Below are positions 49,336-59,503 of a DNA stretch of 64,000 nt, in pieces. The notes under the pieces were generated by a model, which searched no databases, was not told the DNA's origin, and saw nothing but the letters and a program-made list of their open reading frames with translations. How positions within the stretch are numbered: position 1 is the stretch's first letter; every line of letters starts with the position of its first letter. Made by a program: the position numbers and the translations under genes. Source of the DNA: UBA2112 sp964488555 (GTDB lineage: Bacteria; Patescibacteriota; Saccharimonadia; Saccharimonadales; Saccharimonadaceae); the NCBI GenBank assembly GCA_964488555.1, contig CAZAUF010000001.1, forward strand, positions 1 through 64,000. Reading direction: 5' to 3'.

Positions 49336-51321
49336 ATGGCACAAGCAGATATACCATCTGATGAGAAGCTGTCGGACGCGGATCCGTGGCTAGTCCCGTA
49401 CCGCAAACAGTTGCAGCAGCGTCTAGCATATATGGGGGTATATGCCGACCGGATTCTGGAGGGGAAACCGGTAGAAGATTTCGCTCTCGGACATCTTCAT
49501 TTCGGCTTGCATAAAACAGACAATGGCTGGGTGTTTCGTGATTGGGCACCCGCGGCGGCGAAAATTTATCTGCACGGTGAGTTTTCGAAATGGGCGGACG
49601 ACGAAAAGTTCGCCCTCCAGCCGCGCGAAAACGGTGAATGGGAAATTCATTTGCCGCGTGGTACCCTGAAGCATCTTGATCATTACAAACTACATGTCTA
49701 TTGGGATGATGACGATGGTTATCGCGTGCCAGCCTGGGCGACCTATGTCGTGCAAGATCCGGAAACGACGCTGTTTGATGCAGTCGTGTGGGATCCTCAG
49801 CGTCCATATGAATGGCAAGATACCGACTTTCGTCCAAGCGACGAGCCGCTACTTATATATGAAGCTCATGTCGGCATGAGCGGCGAACACGAGAATATCA
49901 GTACTTACAAATCATTTACAAGGGAGATCATCCCGCGTATCAAAGCGGCCGGATACAATGCGATCCAACTTATGGCAATAGCCGAACACCCCTATTACGG
50001 TAGCTTCGGCTACCACGTATCGAGTTTTTTTGCTCCAAGTTCCCGCTTTGGTACGCCGGATGATTTACGGGCACTTGTCGATGCGGCGCACCGAGCGGGG
50101 CTGCGCGTTATCGTGGATATCGTGCATTCGCACGCCGTCAAAAATGAAGCAGAAGGCATCAGTCGCTATGACGGTACGCTTACACAGTTTTTTCACGATG
50201 GCGACCGCGGTAACCACGATCAGTGGGATAGTCGCGTGTTTGACTACGGCAAGCCGGGAGTGGCGCATTTTCTACTCAGTAATTGCCGGTATTGGCTTGA
50301 AGAGTTTCATGTGGATGGTTTTCGGTTCGACGGCGTCACCAGTATGCTTTATACACACCATGGCATGGGCCTGGCATTTGATCACTACGATAAATATTTC
50401 GAACATGTCGACCACGACGCACTCGCCTATCTGGCTATTGCGAACAAGCTGATACATAGCGTCAAACCACAAGCGGTCACGATTGCGGAAGATATGAGCG
50501 GCATGCCAGGGTTGGCGGCACCACTGGCACACGGCGGCGTTGGCTTTGATTATCGGCTTAGTATGGGTACTCCCGATCTGTGGATCAAATATGTCAAGGA
50601 TCTCAAGGACGAGCAGTGGCACGTATCGCATTTGTACCATGAACTGAGTCAGCACCGACCCGAAGAGCGTACTATTAGCTATGCCGAAAGCCATGATCAA
50701 GCCCTCGTTGGCGACAAAACGCTGATGTTTCGCCTGACCGACAAAGAGATGTACGATCGTATGCAAAAGTCAGATCCAAGCCTGGCGATCGACAGGGCCC
50801 TTGCACTTCACAAAATGATTCGCTTGCTTACCGCCAGTCTGCACCACGGAGGTTATCTGAACTTCATGGGTAATGAGTTCGGTCATCCCGAATGGATAGA
50901 CTTTCCTCGACCGGAAAACAACTGGTCGTACAAATACGCGCGTCGGCAATGGAGTCTAGCTGACAATCCTGACCTGAAGTTTCACTATCTAGCAGATTTC
51001 GACAAAGCTATGTTGGATATCATACGTCGCCTCGATGCCGAACCGGTACAGGTGACTGCCAACGATGGCGATCATGTCGTGGCGTTTTTGCGCGGTGATT
51101 ATCTGTTTGTATACAACTTTCATCCTACCAAATCATTTACTGATTATGGCATTTCCGTACCGCGGGGCAAGTATAGGATTGTTCTGTCGAGCGACAGTGC
51201 GGAATTTGGTGGGTTTGACCGCATAGATACTACCCTAGATTACCCCAACGACAGTAAACAACTCAAACTCTACTTACCTACGCGTACCGCAGTCGTGCTA
51301 CAAATCTCTTCTATTCATTGA
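49336..51321 (+). CDS. glgB: 1,4-alpha-glucan branching enzyme
   Basis: This 661-residue GH13 enzyme makes alpha-1,6 branches in glycogen. It has an N-terminal CBM48-like domain (WVFRDWAPAAAKIYLHGEFS), then the barrel motifs DIVHSHAV, GFRFDGVTSM (nucleophile Asp), TIAEDMSGMP (acid/base Glu) and YAESHDQALVGDK (third Asp). The form YTHHGMG and overall length resemble the eukaryote-like branching enzymes more than the usual bacterial GlgB. No glycogen synthase is nearby. Confidence 0.93.
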   Translation: MAQADIPSDEKLSDADPWLVPYRKQLQQRLAYMGVYADRILEGKPVEDFALGHLHFGLHKTDNGWVFRDWAPAAAKIYLHGEFSKWADDEKFALQPRENGEWEIHLPRGTLKHLDHYKLHVYWDDDDGYRVPAWATYVVQDPETTLFDAVVWDPQRPYEWQDTDFRPSDEPLLIYEAHVGMSGEHENISTYKSFTREIIPRIKAAGYNAIQLMAIAEHPYYGSFGYHVSSFFAPSSRFGTPDDLRALVDAAHRAGLRVIVDIVHSHAVKNEAEGISRYDGTLTQFFHDGDRGNHDQWDSRVFDYGKPGVAHFLLSNCRYWLEEFHVDGFRFDGVTSMLYTHHGMGLAFDHYDKYFEHVDHDALAYLAIANKLIHSVKPQAVTIAEDMSGMPGLAAPLAHGGVGFDYRLSMGTPDLWIKYVKDLKDEQWHVSHLYHELSQHRPEERTISYAESHDQALVGDKTLMFRLTDKEMYDRMQKSDPSLAIDRALALHKMIRLLTASLHHGGYLNFMGNEFGHPEWIDFPRPENNWSYKYARRQWSLADNPDLKFHYLADFDKAMLDIIRRLDAEPVQVTANDGDHVVAFLRGDYLFVYNFHPTKSFTDYGISVPRGKYRIVLSSDSAEFGGFDRIDTTLDYPNDSKQLKLYLPTRTAVVLQISSIH

Positions 51322-51513
51322 GTTAACATTCTTTTCAAGCTATATTAACCATAGGCTCTTTCAGTGAGGGCTATATAACGCATAGCGGGGGTAAGTGAAA
51401 CAGTATATACCACTGTTTTCAACAATAACCATCCACGTGGTTCAGCTGCGTATCCCTGTTAAAACGTCTCGACTCACCCCAGTGAGTCTTGCTGTCGTTG
51501 GAGGTACTGCCTA

Positions 51514-52104
51514 ATGCCTCCGTATCCACAGCGTCTCCCTATCGTCGGCGATGACGACGGCGTCTGGGGCAACATCCTGCGCCAGTACCTGGAGAAAGAA
51601 CACTACCAATCCGCCGGTGACACGGACGATCCTGCCAACGGCGGCCACCAGTTCGTTACCATACGCGCCGGTACTACCAGCAAAGCACCCCTTACGCTTG
51701 CGATAGGCCCACTCACATCTACTCCTGCCATCGGTGCTATCGAGTTTAACGATGACAAGCTTTATTTCACCACCACCGGCTCCGTACGCAAGACTGTCGC
51801 CATGTACGATATGACCGGTGCTATTGGTGATATGTATTATCGCAATAACACCGGTGGTCTCTCGCGGCTGCCTATAGGCAACAACAACGAGGTTCTGACC
51901 GTAGCGAGTAGCGCACCATAGTGGACAGATAGTATTCCGCAATCAACCGTCGCTAACCTCACAGCAGACTTAGCGGCTAAACCTCGTGTCCTACTTTGGG
52001 ACGGCAGCTCCTGGCCCGCCCGCCCTAACGACACCATTCCAACAATATTCATCGGAGGCCAGGCACCTTATCATGCCCCCAGCGATCACATGCGCTGGTT
52101 GTGA
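51514..52104 (+). pseudogene. Tail-fibre/structural-type gene interrupted by an amber codon
   Basis: The frame starts at ATG 51514 behind GGAGG and runs 135 codons to TAG at 51919-51921 (VLTVASSAP, stop). It then stays open in the same frame for 60 codons (WTDSIPQSTVANLTADLAAK, LLWDGSSWPARP, IFIGGQAPYHAPSD) to TGA at 52102. The joined protein reads like structural proteins that end in a chain of short beta motifs. CAG to TAG would explain the break. It is probably a pseudogene unless readthrough occurs. Confidence 0.62.
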
Positions 52105-53048
52105 TAGCGGTGCGTTGTGATCCGGGTGAAGTGATGCCGAGGCCACTTTATGGCGGTTCGCATGATGGCACTACCAACACTTCTTATACTCCCAGTGCAA
52201 TAGGTATCGATATTCCGCGCTATCCCGGCGACACCTCATTGGTACTTGCTGTGACTACCCTCAATGATAACGTGTCCATGTCATCATGGTCGTTGACTGC
52301 TGGCGGTGCGATAACCTTGTCGAATCAGACTAAACGTTCGGACGGAGGAACAGCCACTGGCTTTGATGTGCGCAATATCATACATACTGCTACGTTGAGC
52401 ACTATGGATGGACCCGGCTCGATTCAGCTGAGCGGTACTCTTTCGGGGTCATCTCAGGGCGGAACAGCAATAATATATATGTCTACCGTTAGTCATGCTC
52501 GTCCTAGTAACCAGATTGTTGATATCGTACACCAGGCTCCAGCATACGGGAGTGGAGGAACGGCATATAACCCTGAAGGTATATACCCTGGACAACTTGC
52601 TGTGGTCGTTTCTCTTATTGGAAGTGGTGCTTTAGGTGGAACAGCAACTGCTGATAGTGCTACATATGGTGGTGTTGAGATGACGAAGGTGGGGAGCGTA
52701 CCTGCGGTGGCTGGATTATTAAGCGGCGCAGGGCTCGGCATGTTTATTTTGCATAATCCACCTCCTGGTGAACAAATTGTCGAGGTATGGGGTACAGGCA
52801 GTACTAGTGGACATACATCTGGCGTTTACTATGCCATGACTTTGTCGAATGTTAGTGCCATTGAACCTATTCTCAGCGAAAATGCGGTTATAGAGATACC
52901 GTCTATCGACAGGGGGCTGATATTAATGGCGTCTGGCGGAGGAGGAGACTGGGGTACGCGTGCGGAGCATGCCAGTGTTATTAATGTTATCTCTCCTTTT
53001 TTGGCCGCAATCAGTACGGGTACAGTCCTACAAGCAATGGGGCTCTAA
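52101..53048 (+). CDS. Gly/Ser/Thr-rich beta-structured protein, possibly a broken continuation
   Basis: This 315-residue frame begins at GTG overlapping the previous stop (TTGTGATAG). It has no signal peptide. The sequence is rich in Gly, Ser and Thr with beta alternation (GSIQLSGTLSGSSQGGTAIIY), like surface or phage-tail structural proteins. The lack of a ribosome site and the overlap suggest it was once joined to the upstream frame by a frameshift. Treat as a likely gene fragment. Confidence 0.5.
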   Translation: MIAVRCDPGEVMPRPLYGGSHDGTTNTSYTPSAIGIDIPRYPGDTSLVLAVTTLNDNVSMSSWSLTAGGAITLSNQTKRSDGGTATGFDVRNIIHTATLSTMDGPGSIQLSGTLSGSSQGGTAIIYMSTVSHARPSNQIVDIVHQAPAYGSGGTAYNPEGIYPGQLAVVVSLIGSGALGGTATADSATYGGVEMTKVGSVPAVAGLLSGAGLGMFILHNPPPGEQIVEVWGTGSTSGHTSGVYYAMTLSNVSAIEPILSENAVIEIPSIDRGLILMASGGGGDWGTRAEHASVINVISPFLAAISTGTVLQAMGL

Positions 53049-53278
53049 GGGCGTACCCAAGCTCACCGAATCTGGTCATGCGGTAGGTATTGGACTTCAT
53101 CCTATGTCTAACGAAGGTCAATTTTTTACGATGTTTTAAGTGATGTAACGTGAGTACCGCTGTAGGTGGATATGCTGATGCCGGTAATACAACCGCACCA
53201 AGCATATTCGATAATCTGAATATTTCTCCTGAACCTCCTCCAGCAAAACGAACAGAGTTTTTTGCACTGTTCGACTAG
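53041..53278 (+). pseudogene. Two short decayed fragments with FFTMF / FFALFD ends
   Basis: In another frame, 53041-53139 reads GSKGVPKLTESGHAVGIGLH and on to EGQFFTMF then stop. A further GTG frame, 53150-53278, reads VSTAVGGYADAGNTTAPSIF and on to KRTEFFALFD. The similar endings suggest remnants of one repeated C-terminal module, degraded by frameshifts. Confidence 0.45.
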
Positions 53279-53283
53279 TCGCG

Positions 53284-53973
53284 TCACTTTGTTTTGTTTA
53301 TGTCGCCTCGAAATTCTGCTTCTACTTCTGCGCGTAGTTCATTTTTGATTTGCTCACGCAATGAGGCTTCCGTATCAATCCTGTTTGTCTGCAACTTCTT
53401 GAGGATTGCAGTGGTAATGGTACTGAAGGCAAACAGTATGCTGACAACGGCTATTAGTTGCCATGTGTCTGAAATGTACTCCCAGAGCGCACTTTCGATT
53501 ATTGCTGGAGTGATGTATATAAACAAAAACCATGCTGATCCGATCGCAGTAATCCGGAGTGTGTTTATTGCGGCACTGGCTTGCTTTATATCTATGAAGC
53601 TGCCAGTCAGAGTCAGACAAATCGACAAACTTGTGGATATCCAAATCATCTTCCACATGACTGAAGCACCGCCACCGTCAATGTTCCATATCAGTATGAA
53701 CCAGAGTACAGTCCATACTACGTTCGAAAGCATGGCGAGACTGGCAAGGACTTTGATTATGCCTTTGCTATCAAGACGTAAGATGTTGTTCATCGTGAAT
53801 AAGCTAAAAAACGCTAGCAGCGTGGTGGTAGCGAGGATTTGCCATGCATCTCCCGGGGGAGCTGTGATGATAAAGAGGATGCCCATGAGTGCGGACAAGC
53901 CAAACAAGCCGATCGTGGCAAACAGCATGGGTTTTTTGAGTATAGCTACGGCTGACACGTCATCAGGTTTCAT
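53284..53973 (-). CDS. Six-helix membrane protein with coiled-coil tail
   Basis: This 229-residue protein has about six membrane helices in residues 10-185. A charged helical tail follows (DTEASLREQIKNELRAEVEA), probably cytoplasmic and able to form a coiled coil. No family is recognised. TATCAT (53981-53986) ends seven bases before the ATG, so translation is probably leaderless. Confidence 0.72.
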   Translation of the reverse strand: MKPDDVSAVAILKKPMLFATIGLFGLSALMGILFIITAPPGDAWQILATTTLLAFFSLFTMNNILRLDSKGIIKVLASLAMLSNVVWTVLWFILIWNIDGGGASVMWKMIWISTSLSICLTLTGSFIDIKQASAAINTLRITAIGSAWFLFIYITPAIIESALWEYISDTWQLIAVVSILFAFSTITTAILKKLQTNRIDTEASLREQIKNELRAEVEAEFRGDINKTK

Positions 53974-54222
53974 CCCACTTATGATAACATACCGATACGC
54001 TTAGAGTTTTGCTAACCAGATGAAGGGTGTTGTACGTCTTTCGTAGTAGTAGCAAGAACTCCATGGGCAGTTACTGAGCGTGCTATTATAAAAATATACG
54101 AACAGAGGAATATATGGCGAGCGAACTTGAGGCGGCACACTTGGCGTATACCGAAGGCGGCATATACCAACAATCTCGCTGAATGATGGCGAAGATGATA
54201 AGGATAAAGAATAGGAGGTGAC

Positions 54223-55131
54223 ATGAAGATAGCTATTTCAGGACTTGGACGCATGGGCGGACAGATTGCCAAAAAATTACATGACAGCGGTCATGAGGTC
54301 GTGGCGCACAATCGCAGTCCGGAGAAGGTCGACGAAGCCAAGGCATATGGTGCCACGCCCGCCTACTCCGACCAAGAGGTCGTGGATGCGTTTGATGGCG
54401 AGCCGGTCGTGTTGTGGATTATGCTACCCGCCGACGTTATTGATGCAAAGGTGGATGAATGGCTGCCGCTTTTGCCCAAGGGCAGCATCATCATCGATGG
54501 TGGCAACAGCGATTATCGCGGTGACAAAGCGCGTGCCGAACGCGTATCGGCAGCTGGCAGCATGATGCTCGATATCGGCACGAGTGGCGGCGTGTGGGGT
54601 CTGGAAAACGGCTTCTCCATGATGGTGGGCGGCAACCGCGATGCATATGAAACGGTCGTTCCGGTACTCGACACGCTGGCCCAGCCACGTGGCGGCCACC
54701 AGTATTTTGGCACGCATGGCACCGGACATTTTGTCAAAATGGTTCACAATGCTATTGAATATGGCATGATGCAGTCTTTGGCTGAAGGTTATCGCATCCT
54801 GAAAGAAGGTCCCTACCCAGACTTGGACCTGGCTGCAGCTGGCGACGTGTGGCAGCAGTCCAGTGTCGTAACCAGTTGGTTGAACGACCTTACTCGTCAG
54901 GCACTTCATGAAAATCCCGACATGGAAAACATCAGCGGCGTTGTGGCAGAAAGCGGCGAAACTCGCTGGACACTTGAGACCGCCAAAGAGCTCGGCATCC
55001 CTATGCCTGCTATTCAGGCGTCATTCGATGTCCGCATCGCTTCACAGCACGGCGATGTCAACTTCTCGACGAAGCTGCTTGCAGCTATGCGCAACAAGTT
55101 CGGTGGTCACAACATCGACGGTCAGCAGTAA
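54223..55131 (+). CDS. gnd: 6-phosphogluconate dehydrogenase (short, GndA type)
   Basis: This 302-residue enzyme oxidises 6-phosphogluconate to ribulose 5-phosphate and CO2, making NAD(P)H. The Rossmann motif is ISGLGRMGGQIA, substrate sites are DGGNSDYRG and GTSGGVWGLENG, and the catalytic Lys lies in GHFVKMVHNAIEYGMMQ. The length is that of the short decarboxylating family rather than the 470-residue form. AATAGGAGGTGAC gives a strong ribosome site. It links to sugar metabolism with glgB and the glycosidase. Confidence 0.93.
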   Translation: MKIAISGLGRMGGQIAKKLHDSGHEVVAHNRSPEKVDEAKAYGATPAYSDQEVVDAFDGEPVVLWIMLPADVIDAKVDEWLPLLPKGSIIIDGGNSDYRGDKARAERVSAAGSMMLDIGTSGGVWGLENGFSMMVGGNRDAYETVVPVLDTLAQPRGGHQYFGTHGTGHFVKMVHNAIEYGMMQSLAEGYRILKEGPYPDLDLAAAGDVWQQSSVVTSWLNDLTRQALHENPDMENISGVVAESGETRWTLETAKELGIPMPAIQASFDVRIASQHGDVNFSTKLLAAMRNKFGGHNIDGQQ

Positions 55132-55134
55132 CGG

Positions 55135-57096
55135 CTACCACAGTGTCGGTAGGTTTTCGGCATTGACATGCATGCCATCACCCGGTGTGACCTTGAATGC
55201 GTCGTGAAACTCAGGAACGATGGATAATACGCCATTGACGCGTACCTCAGCTGGCGAATGTGGATCAATCAATATGTACTGTTTGGCGAGTTCTGGTGTA
55301 ACCTTCTTGGCCCACACCTTTGCCCAACCGGTAAACAAACGTTGTTCGGGCGTGAGGTCGTCGACAATCTCGCGACCGCCTTCGCGCTCCAGTTTTTTCT
55401 GCAAAGCGTAGTACGCTATGGTGATACCGCCGACATCGGCGATGTTTTCACCAAGCGTCAGTTCGCCGTTGACCTGCAGTCCGTCGGCTGTCAGTGAGCC
55501 GAAGTGCCTGACAAATTCATCGGTTTTTTCCTTGAACTTTTCGCGATCTTCATCGCTCCACCAATCATTGACGTTGCCGTTTAGGTCGAACATACAACCC
55601 TTGTCGTCGAAAAAGTGTGTCAATTCGTGACCGATCACGCCGCCGATAGCACCGTAGTTGTAGGCATCATCACGCTCTGGATCATAAAATGGCGGCTGCA
55701 AAATAGCTGCAGGAAATGTCATTTCACGCTTGAGGTCTGAGCAGGCATTTACTTCTGTCGGTGGCATGAGCCATTCTGTGTGATCAAACGGTTCCTCCAG
55801 TCGTGCGAGCTCGCGCTTGATATTGAACCGTGAAATATTCATCCTGTTGGTGGCAAACGAATCGGGGCGGATGTCGATACCAGATATATCCAACCAATTG
55901 TCAGGAAAGCCCATCTTGAAGACGATATTGTCGAGTTTTTTCAGTGTCAAAGCTTTCGTTTGGTCTGTCATCCAGTCGAGATTCTCCACGCGTTCGCGGA
56001 AGGCTTCGGTAATGTCCGCCACCATCGCCATCGATTGCAGTTTGTCCTGCTCATTGAAGTGCTCGCGGCAGTACATTGGAGCAATCGCATGGTTGAGGAG
56101 ACTGGTGTCCATGATACTGATTGCTTGCTTCCATCGAGGCTTCGGCTCTTTGAGGCCCTGTAGCGTCTGACCGTTGAATTTGAAACTTTCTGCTTCGAAC
56201 TCTTCACTCAGCGTACCGGCGTAAGAATCCAGTAGCCTGAATTCCATGTAATCTTTGATGGCAGCAATATCGCTGGTCTGCAAAAGCTCACCTACTCTTT
56301 TGATAACCTCCGGCTGCTTGATGACAAAATCCTTGATATCTGACTTACCGAGCGTCGTGAAATACGCTTCCCAGTCGATCTCTGGGAATGAGGCTTTCGC
56401 CTCGTCAAGCGTGTATTTGTGATAGTTTTTTTCGACATCGCGTACTTCAGCCGAGGGTCGGTGTATCTCGGCGATTTCGTGTTCGATAGCGTATACCGCA
56501 CTGGCTGCTTCGACTGCTTCATCCTCGCTGCGACCGAGTTTTTGAAATACATTCGTCATATATTGTTTGTATTTCTCTCGGACTTCCTCGGATTTTGCAT
56601 CGTCGTTCAGATAGTATTCCCTATTTGGGAGGCCAAGTCCGCCCTGTGAGACATAGAGAGCGTTATTACCTGCTTTTTTGTCGTCTTCACCGAACCATAG
56701 GCCAAAAAACGCGCGCACACCGCTCAGTCGTAATTCTGCCACGGCTTTCACAGCGTCATGACCGTTCGTTGTCTCGTTGATCGTTGTACGTAGCTCGTCG
56801 AGGGGCGATACTCCAGCTGCATTGCGAGCCTCCATATCCAGGACGGACGCATAAAAGTCGCGCACTTGCTGCTCGGGACTCCCCTTTGACAAGTCATGCT
56901 CATGCTGCAGGTTTTCTGCGATGTCACGCAGTCGCTCGGCGGTGCGATGACGAGCGATATCAAACGATCCCCAGCGAGCTTCGGTCGATGGAATCGGAGT
57001 AGTGTCGAGCCACTCTTGATTTACGTGGCGGAAAAAGTCATTCCACGCCTCTGGTGCATTTGTCGTTTCACTTTTGTCATTGAGTCGTTCGGACAC
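55135..57096 (-). CDS. M13-family (neprilysin/PepO-like) zinc endopeptidase
   Basis: This 653-residue metallopeptidase has the zinc motif VIGHELTHFFDDKG, the third ligand in LGENIADVGGITIAYYAL, and the M13 N-terminal region (WNDFFRHVNQEWLDTTPIP, FGLWFGEDDKKAGNNALYVSQGGLGLP). The GTG start at 57096 follows GAGGAGG; longer frames upstream are not homologous. No signal peptide is visible at this start, so it probably acts in the cytoplasm on oligopeptides, like PepO of lactic bacteria. It overlaps nothing and is three bases from gnd, convergent. Confidence 0.93.
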   Translation of the reverse strand: MSERLNDKSETTNAPEAWNDFFRHVNQEWLDTTPIPSTEARWGSFDIARHRTAERLRDIAENLQHEHDLSKGSPEQQVRDFYASVLDMEARNAAGVSPLDELRTTINETTNGHDAVKAVAELRLSGVRAFFGLWFGEDDKKAGNNALYVSQGGLGLPNREYYLNDDAKSEEVREKYKQYMTNVFQKLGRSEDEAVEAASAVYAIEHEIAEIHRPSAEVRDVEKNYHKYTLDEAKASFPEIDWEAYFTTLGKSDIKDFVIKQPEVIKRVGELLQTSDIAAIKDYMEFRLLDSYAGTLSEEFEAESFKFNGQTLQGLKEPKPRWKQAISIMDTSLLNHAIAPMYCREHFNEQDKLQSMAMVADITEAFRERVENLDWMTDQTKALTLKKLDNIVFKMGFPDNWLDISGIDIRPDSFATNRMNISRFNIKRELARLEEPFDHTEWLMPPTEVNACSDLKREMTFPAAILQPPFYDPERDDAYNYGAIGGVIGHELTHFFDDKGCMFDLNGNVNDWWSDEDREKFKEKTDEFVRHFGSLTADGLQVNGELTLGENIADVGGITIAYYALQKKLEREGGREIVDDLTPEQRLFTGWAKVWAKKVTPELAKQYILIDPHSPAEVRVNGVLSIVPEFHDAFKVTPGDGMHVNAENLPTLW

Positions 57097-57219
57097 GTGA
57101 GTACCTCCTCGTAGCTGTCTTTGACCTATCATGACAGATAACAACCTAAGGCGCAAGTCGAGCGTACGTACAAGTTGTTGCTTATGATATACTGCCATTA
57201 CAACTACGGAGGGCCGCAT

Positions 57220-57954
57220 ATGAGCGTGGAAGTTCCCTATGGAATTGTCGAATACGGAGACGGCAATAGCGACGAAATCGTGGCACTGGTCACTGGTTTT
57301 GGTAGCAAGCCAGGAGAGTTCGACCGGGCTGGCAGGAGCCTGGTGGCTACTGGCCGCGACGCGGTTGTTTATACTTATCATCCCGGTGTCCTGCTTGAGG
57401 GCGACGCGGAACTACTTCCGGAGCTTATCAGTGCAATGAGCGAAGATTTTGAGGAGCGGGCGGCAGGCTATCCGCACCGACGCTATGGCGGCGCGAGTCT
57501 CGGAGGTGCGATAGCTGCAAATATGCAGAAGCGATATGACACGCCTGAACGTGGATTCTATGCAGCAACAGGTGGCGATGCGGCAGAAATTATCATGAAA
57601 AACCGTTGGTTTGGTGCCATTGTGCTCGCTGCGCACCGAGTAGATATACGTCGAGCATTTGCTCGTCACGGCTACACGCATGATGACCTGCAGGAACGTT
57701 GGCGAGATATCCAGACGCCGCCCACAACACCGCTTACTATCGCACTTGGTGGATTGGATCTGATTATGCGCGAGCGCAAGATCTTGCCCAAGATTGCTGA
57801 CTGGCGAGCAGCAGGAAACGATGTGCGAATCATCCGTAAACCTTGGGGTGGGCACAACGGTATGATCAAATGGTTTGATGCAAACATTGCTTCACTCTTA
57901 GGACCGAATCCGTCTGATAACTCTCGAGCACCAGAAGTACGTGACGCCGCATAA
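57220..57954 (+). CDS. Alpha/beta hydrolase-like protein
   Basis: This 244-residue soluble protein has an alpha/beta hydrolase layout: ALVTGFGSKPGEFDR, nucleophile elbow YGGASLGGAI, and a late His in PWGGHNGMIKW. The ATG at 57220 follows GGAGGG by eight bases; a longer frame upstream is ignored. TATACT lies upstream. The substrate is unknown. Confidence 0.75.
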   Translation: MSVEVPYGIVEYGDGNSDEIVALVTGFGSKPGEFDRAGRSLVATGRDAVVYTYHPGVLLEGDAELLPELISAMSEDFEERAAGYPHRRYGGASLGGAIAANMQKRYDTPERGFYAATGGDAAEIIMKNRWFGAIVLAAHRVDIRRAFARHGYTHDDLQERWRDIQTPPTTPLTIALGGLDLIMRERKILPKIADWRAAGNDVRIIRKPWGGHNGMIKWFDANIASLLGPNPSDNSRAPEVRDAA

Positions 57955-58007
57955 TCAGTAGTCGGCTTTACTTATATATGGTTCGGATATAGAATAAGAC
58001 ACATTGC

Positions 58008-59432
58008 ATGTCCGTGGAGAAACCACAATTCACCCCAAGTGATCTGCCGTTGACAGACGAGCAGATGCGCGCACGGGAAACCTGGATGATGGAATCCGGC
58101 AACTGGAAGGGCGACCATTCCGTTCCTTCAGCGGGCGAACACTATCGCTATATGTGGAAATGGGATTCGGCGAAGGCTGTGGTGATCAATGCTCGTCGCA
58201 ATGATCCCGACAGAGCGGCACTGGAACTCCGCACACTGCTGAAATATGTTGATCCACAAACAGGGTTTTTGCCGAACAAGATTTTTGCGACTGCCGATCA
58301 CAAAACGTGGCGGGACTATCCGGAAGCATGGTTTTTCAATAACAACAAAATCGGTACCAGCTATTCACAACCAGCACTGGAGCCATGGGCTGCTATGGAA
58401 ACATACGACAGTTACGTGCGATGTGGTCGTGAGCAGGAAGGTTTGGTTTTTCTAGCATCAATTTATGGTACTGCCGACGAGGGTAATTACACCGGTCTAC
58501 AGGGGGGTCATGCCTATTTCCTCAATCATCGGCAAAATGCAGACAACGATCCGCTGATTGGTATTGTCCACCCCAATGAGACGGGGCGCGACAGCGACGA
58601 GGCCAATAAACCATGGCTTGTTTACTCTGACAAGAAGGGATACGATGCCAAGCTCGAATGGCTGCAAATGCAAAAACTCGGCTGGGATTTGGGTCGACTG
58701 GGGCGTGATTCTGCGAACAAGCGAATTGATTGGATCCCTGAGCAAGTCCGTCATAAATACTGGGTCAATGACGTTATGTTCAACGCCATGCATGCGCACA
58801 ATCTGCGTTATCTGGCTGATATCGCCGATAAGCTGTCCAAACCTGTGGACAGTATCAAATATAGTCGGCTTGCCGATGCTGTCGAAACTGAAATTTTGAG
58901 CCGCATGTGGGATGAAGACAACGGTTATTTCTACAATCTGGATCAAAATGGAGGCAGGATTCCTGTCGAGTCGGTGTCGGGACTGTTTCCGCTGCTTTTG
59001 CAAAATATCAGTGAGAAGCAAACGGCTGCACTGTTGGATAAGCTAGAGGACGAGACGTGGTTTAACACACGCTACCCTATTCCGACTCATGCGGTGCGGA
59101 GTGGTTTTTATGATCCTGATTCGACCGGATTTAAAAATAAGTTCACGCCACAGTGGAGCGGTACGGTTTGGACCGATGTGAATCATATTATTGCCGAGGA
59201 AGGGCTTGTGTCGCGCGCCGAGACGTTCCCTTTGCTTGCTCCTCGCCTACTGGGAAGAGCTGCGCTCATCGCGAACAAGACCCACGAGCTACTGGCTGGT
59301 GAAACTCGAACTATGGAGTATTACTCGCCAAACACTGGCCGGGGCATGCGCGTGGCTAATTTTATGTGGACCAATCTAGGGTTGCATTTTGAAAAGACAC
59401 GCTTGGCACAAGCGGCCCTTAAGAATTTATAG
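58008..59432 (+). CDS. GH63-like (trehalase-type (alpha/alpha)6) glycosidase
   Basis: This 474-residue soluble enzyme has the six-hairpin toroid pattern: YRYMWKWDSAKAVVINARRN (an acidic residue in WKWDSA), LPNKIFAT, SQPALEPWAA, and late WSGTVWTDVNHII with EYYSPNTGRG, the region of the catalytic base in GH63/GH37-like families. Possible substrates are alpha-glucosides, mannosylglycerate-type compounds or glycogen side chains. It has no signal peptide. It sits near glgB and gnd, consistent with use of stored or imported glucans. Confidence 0.8.
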   Translation: MSVEKPQFTPSDLPLTDEQMRARETWMMESGNWKGDHSVPSAGEHYRYMWKWDSAKAVVINARRNDPDRAALELRTLLKYVDPQTGFLPNKIFATADHKTWRDYPEAWFFNNNKIGTSYSQPALEPWAAMETYDSYVRCGREQEGLVFLASIYGTADEGNYTGLQGGHAYFLNHRQNADNDPLIGIVHPNETGRDSDEANKPWLVYSDKKGYDAKLEWLQMQKLGWDLGRLGRDSANKRIDWIPEQVRHKYWVNDVMFNAMHAHNLRYLADIADKLSKPVDSIKYSRLADAVETEILSRMWDEDNGYFYNLDQNGGRIPVESVSGLFPLLLQNISEKQTAALLDKLEDETWFNTRYPIPTHAVRSGFYDPDSTGFKNKFTPQWSGTVWTDVNHIIAEEGLVSRAETFPLLAPRLLGRAALIANKTHELLAGETRTMEYYSPNTGRGMRVANFMWTNLGLHFEKTRLAQAALKNL

Positions 59433-59503
59433 CATCGCTGTGTATAAGTATGATAAGATGCTTATGCTATATTGACGACACATAAACCCCGAAAGGAACA
59501 TAC

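Noticed and set aside
54114..54182. 22-codon frame (MASELEAAHLAYTEGGIYQQ...) upstream of gnd
   Set aside because: A weak AGAGGA site exists but the frame is too short to separate from chance.
57097..57381. Longer start for the M13 peptidase
   Set aside because: The extra residues do not resemble the family, overlap the promoter of the divergent gene, and the GTG at 57096 has a strong ribosome site.
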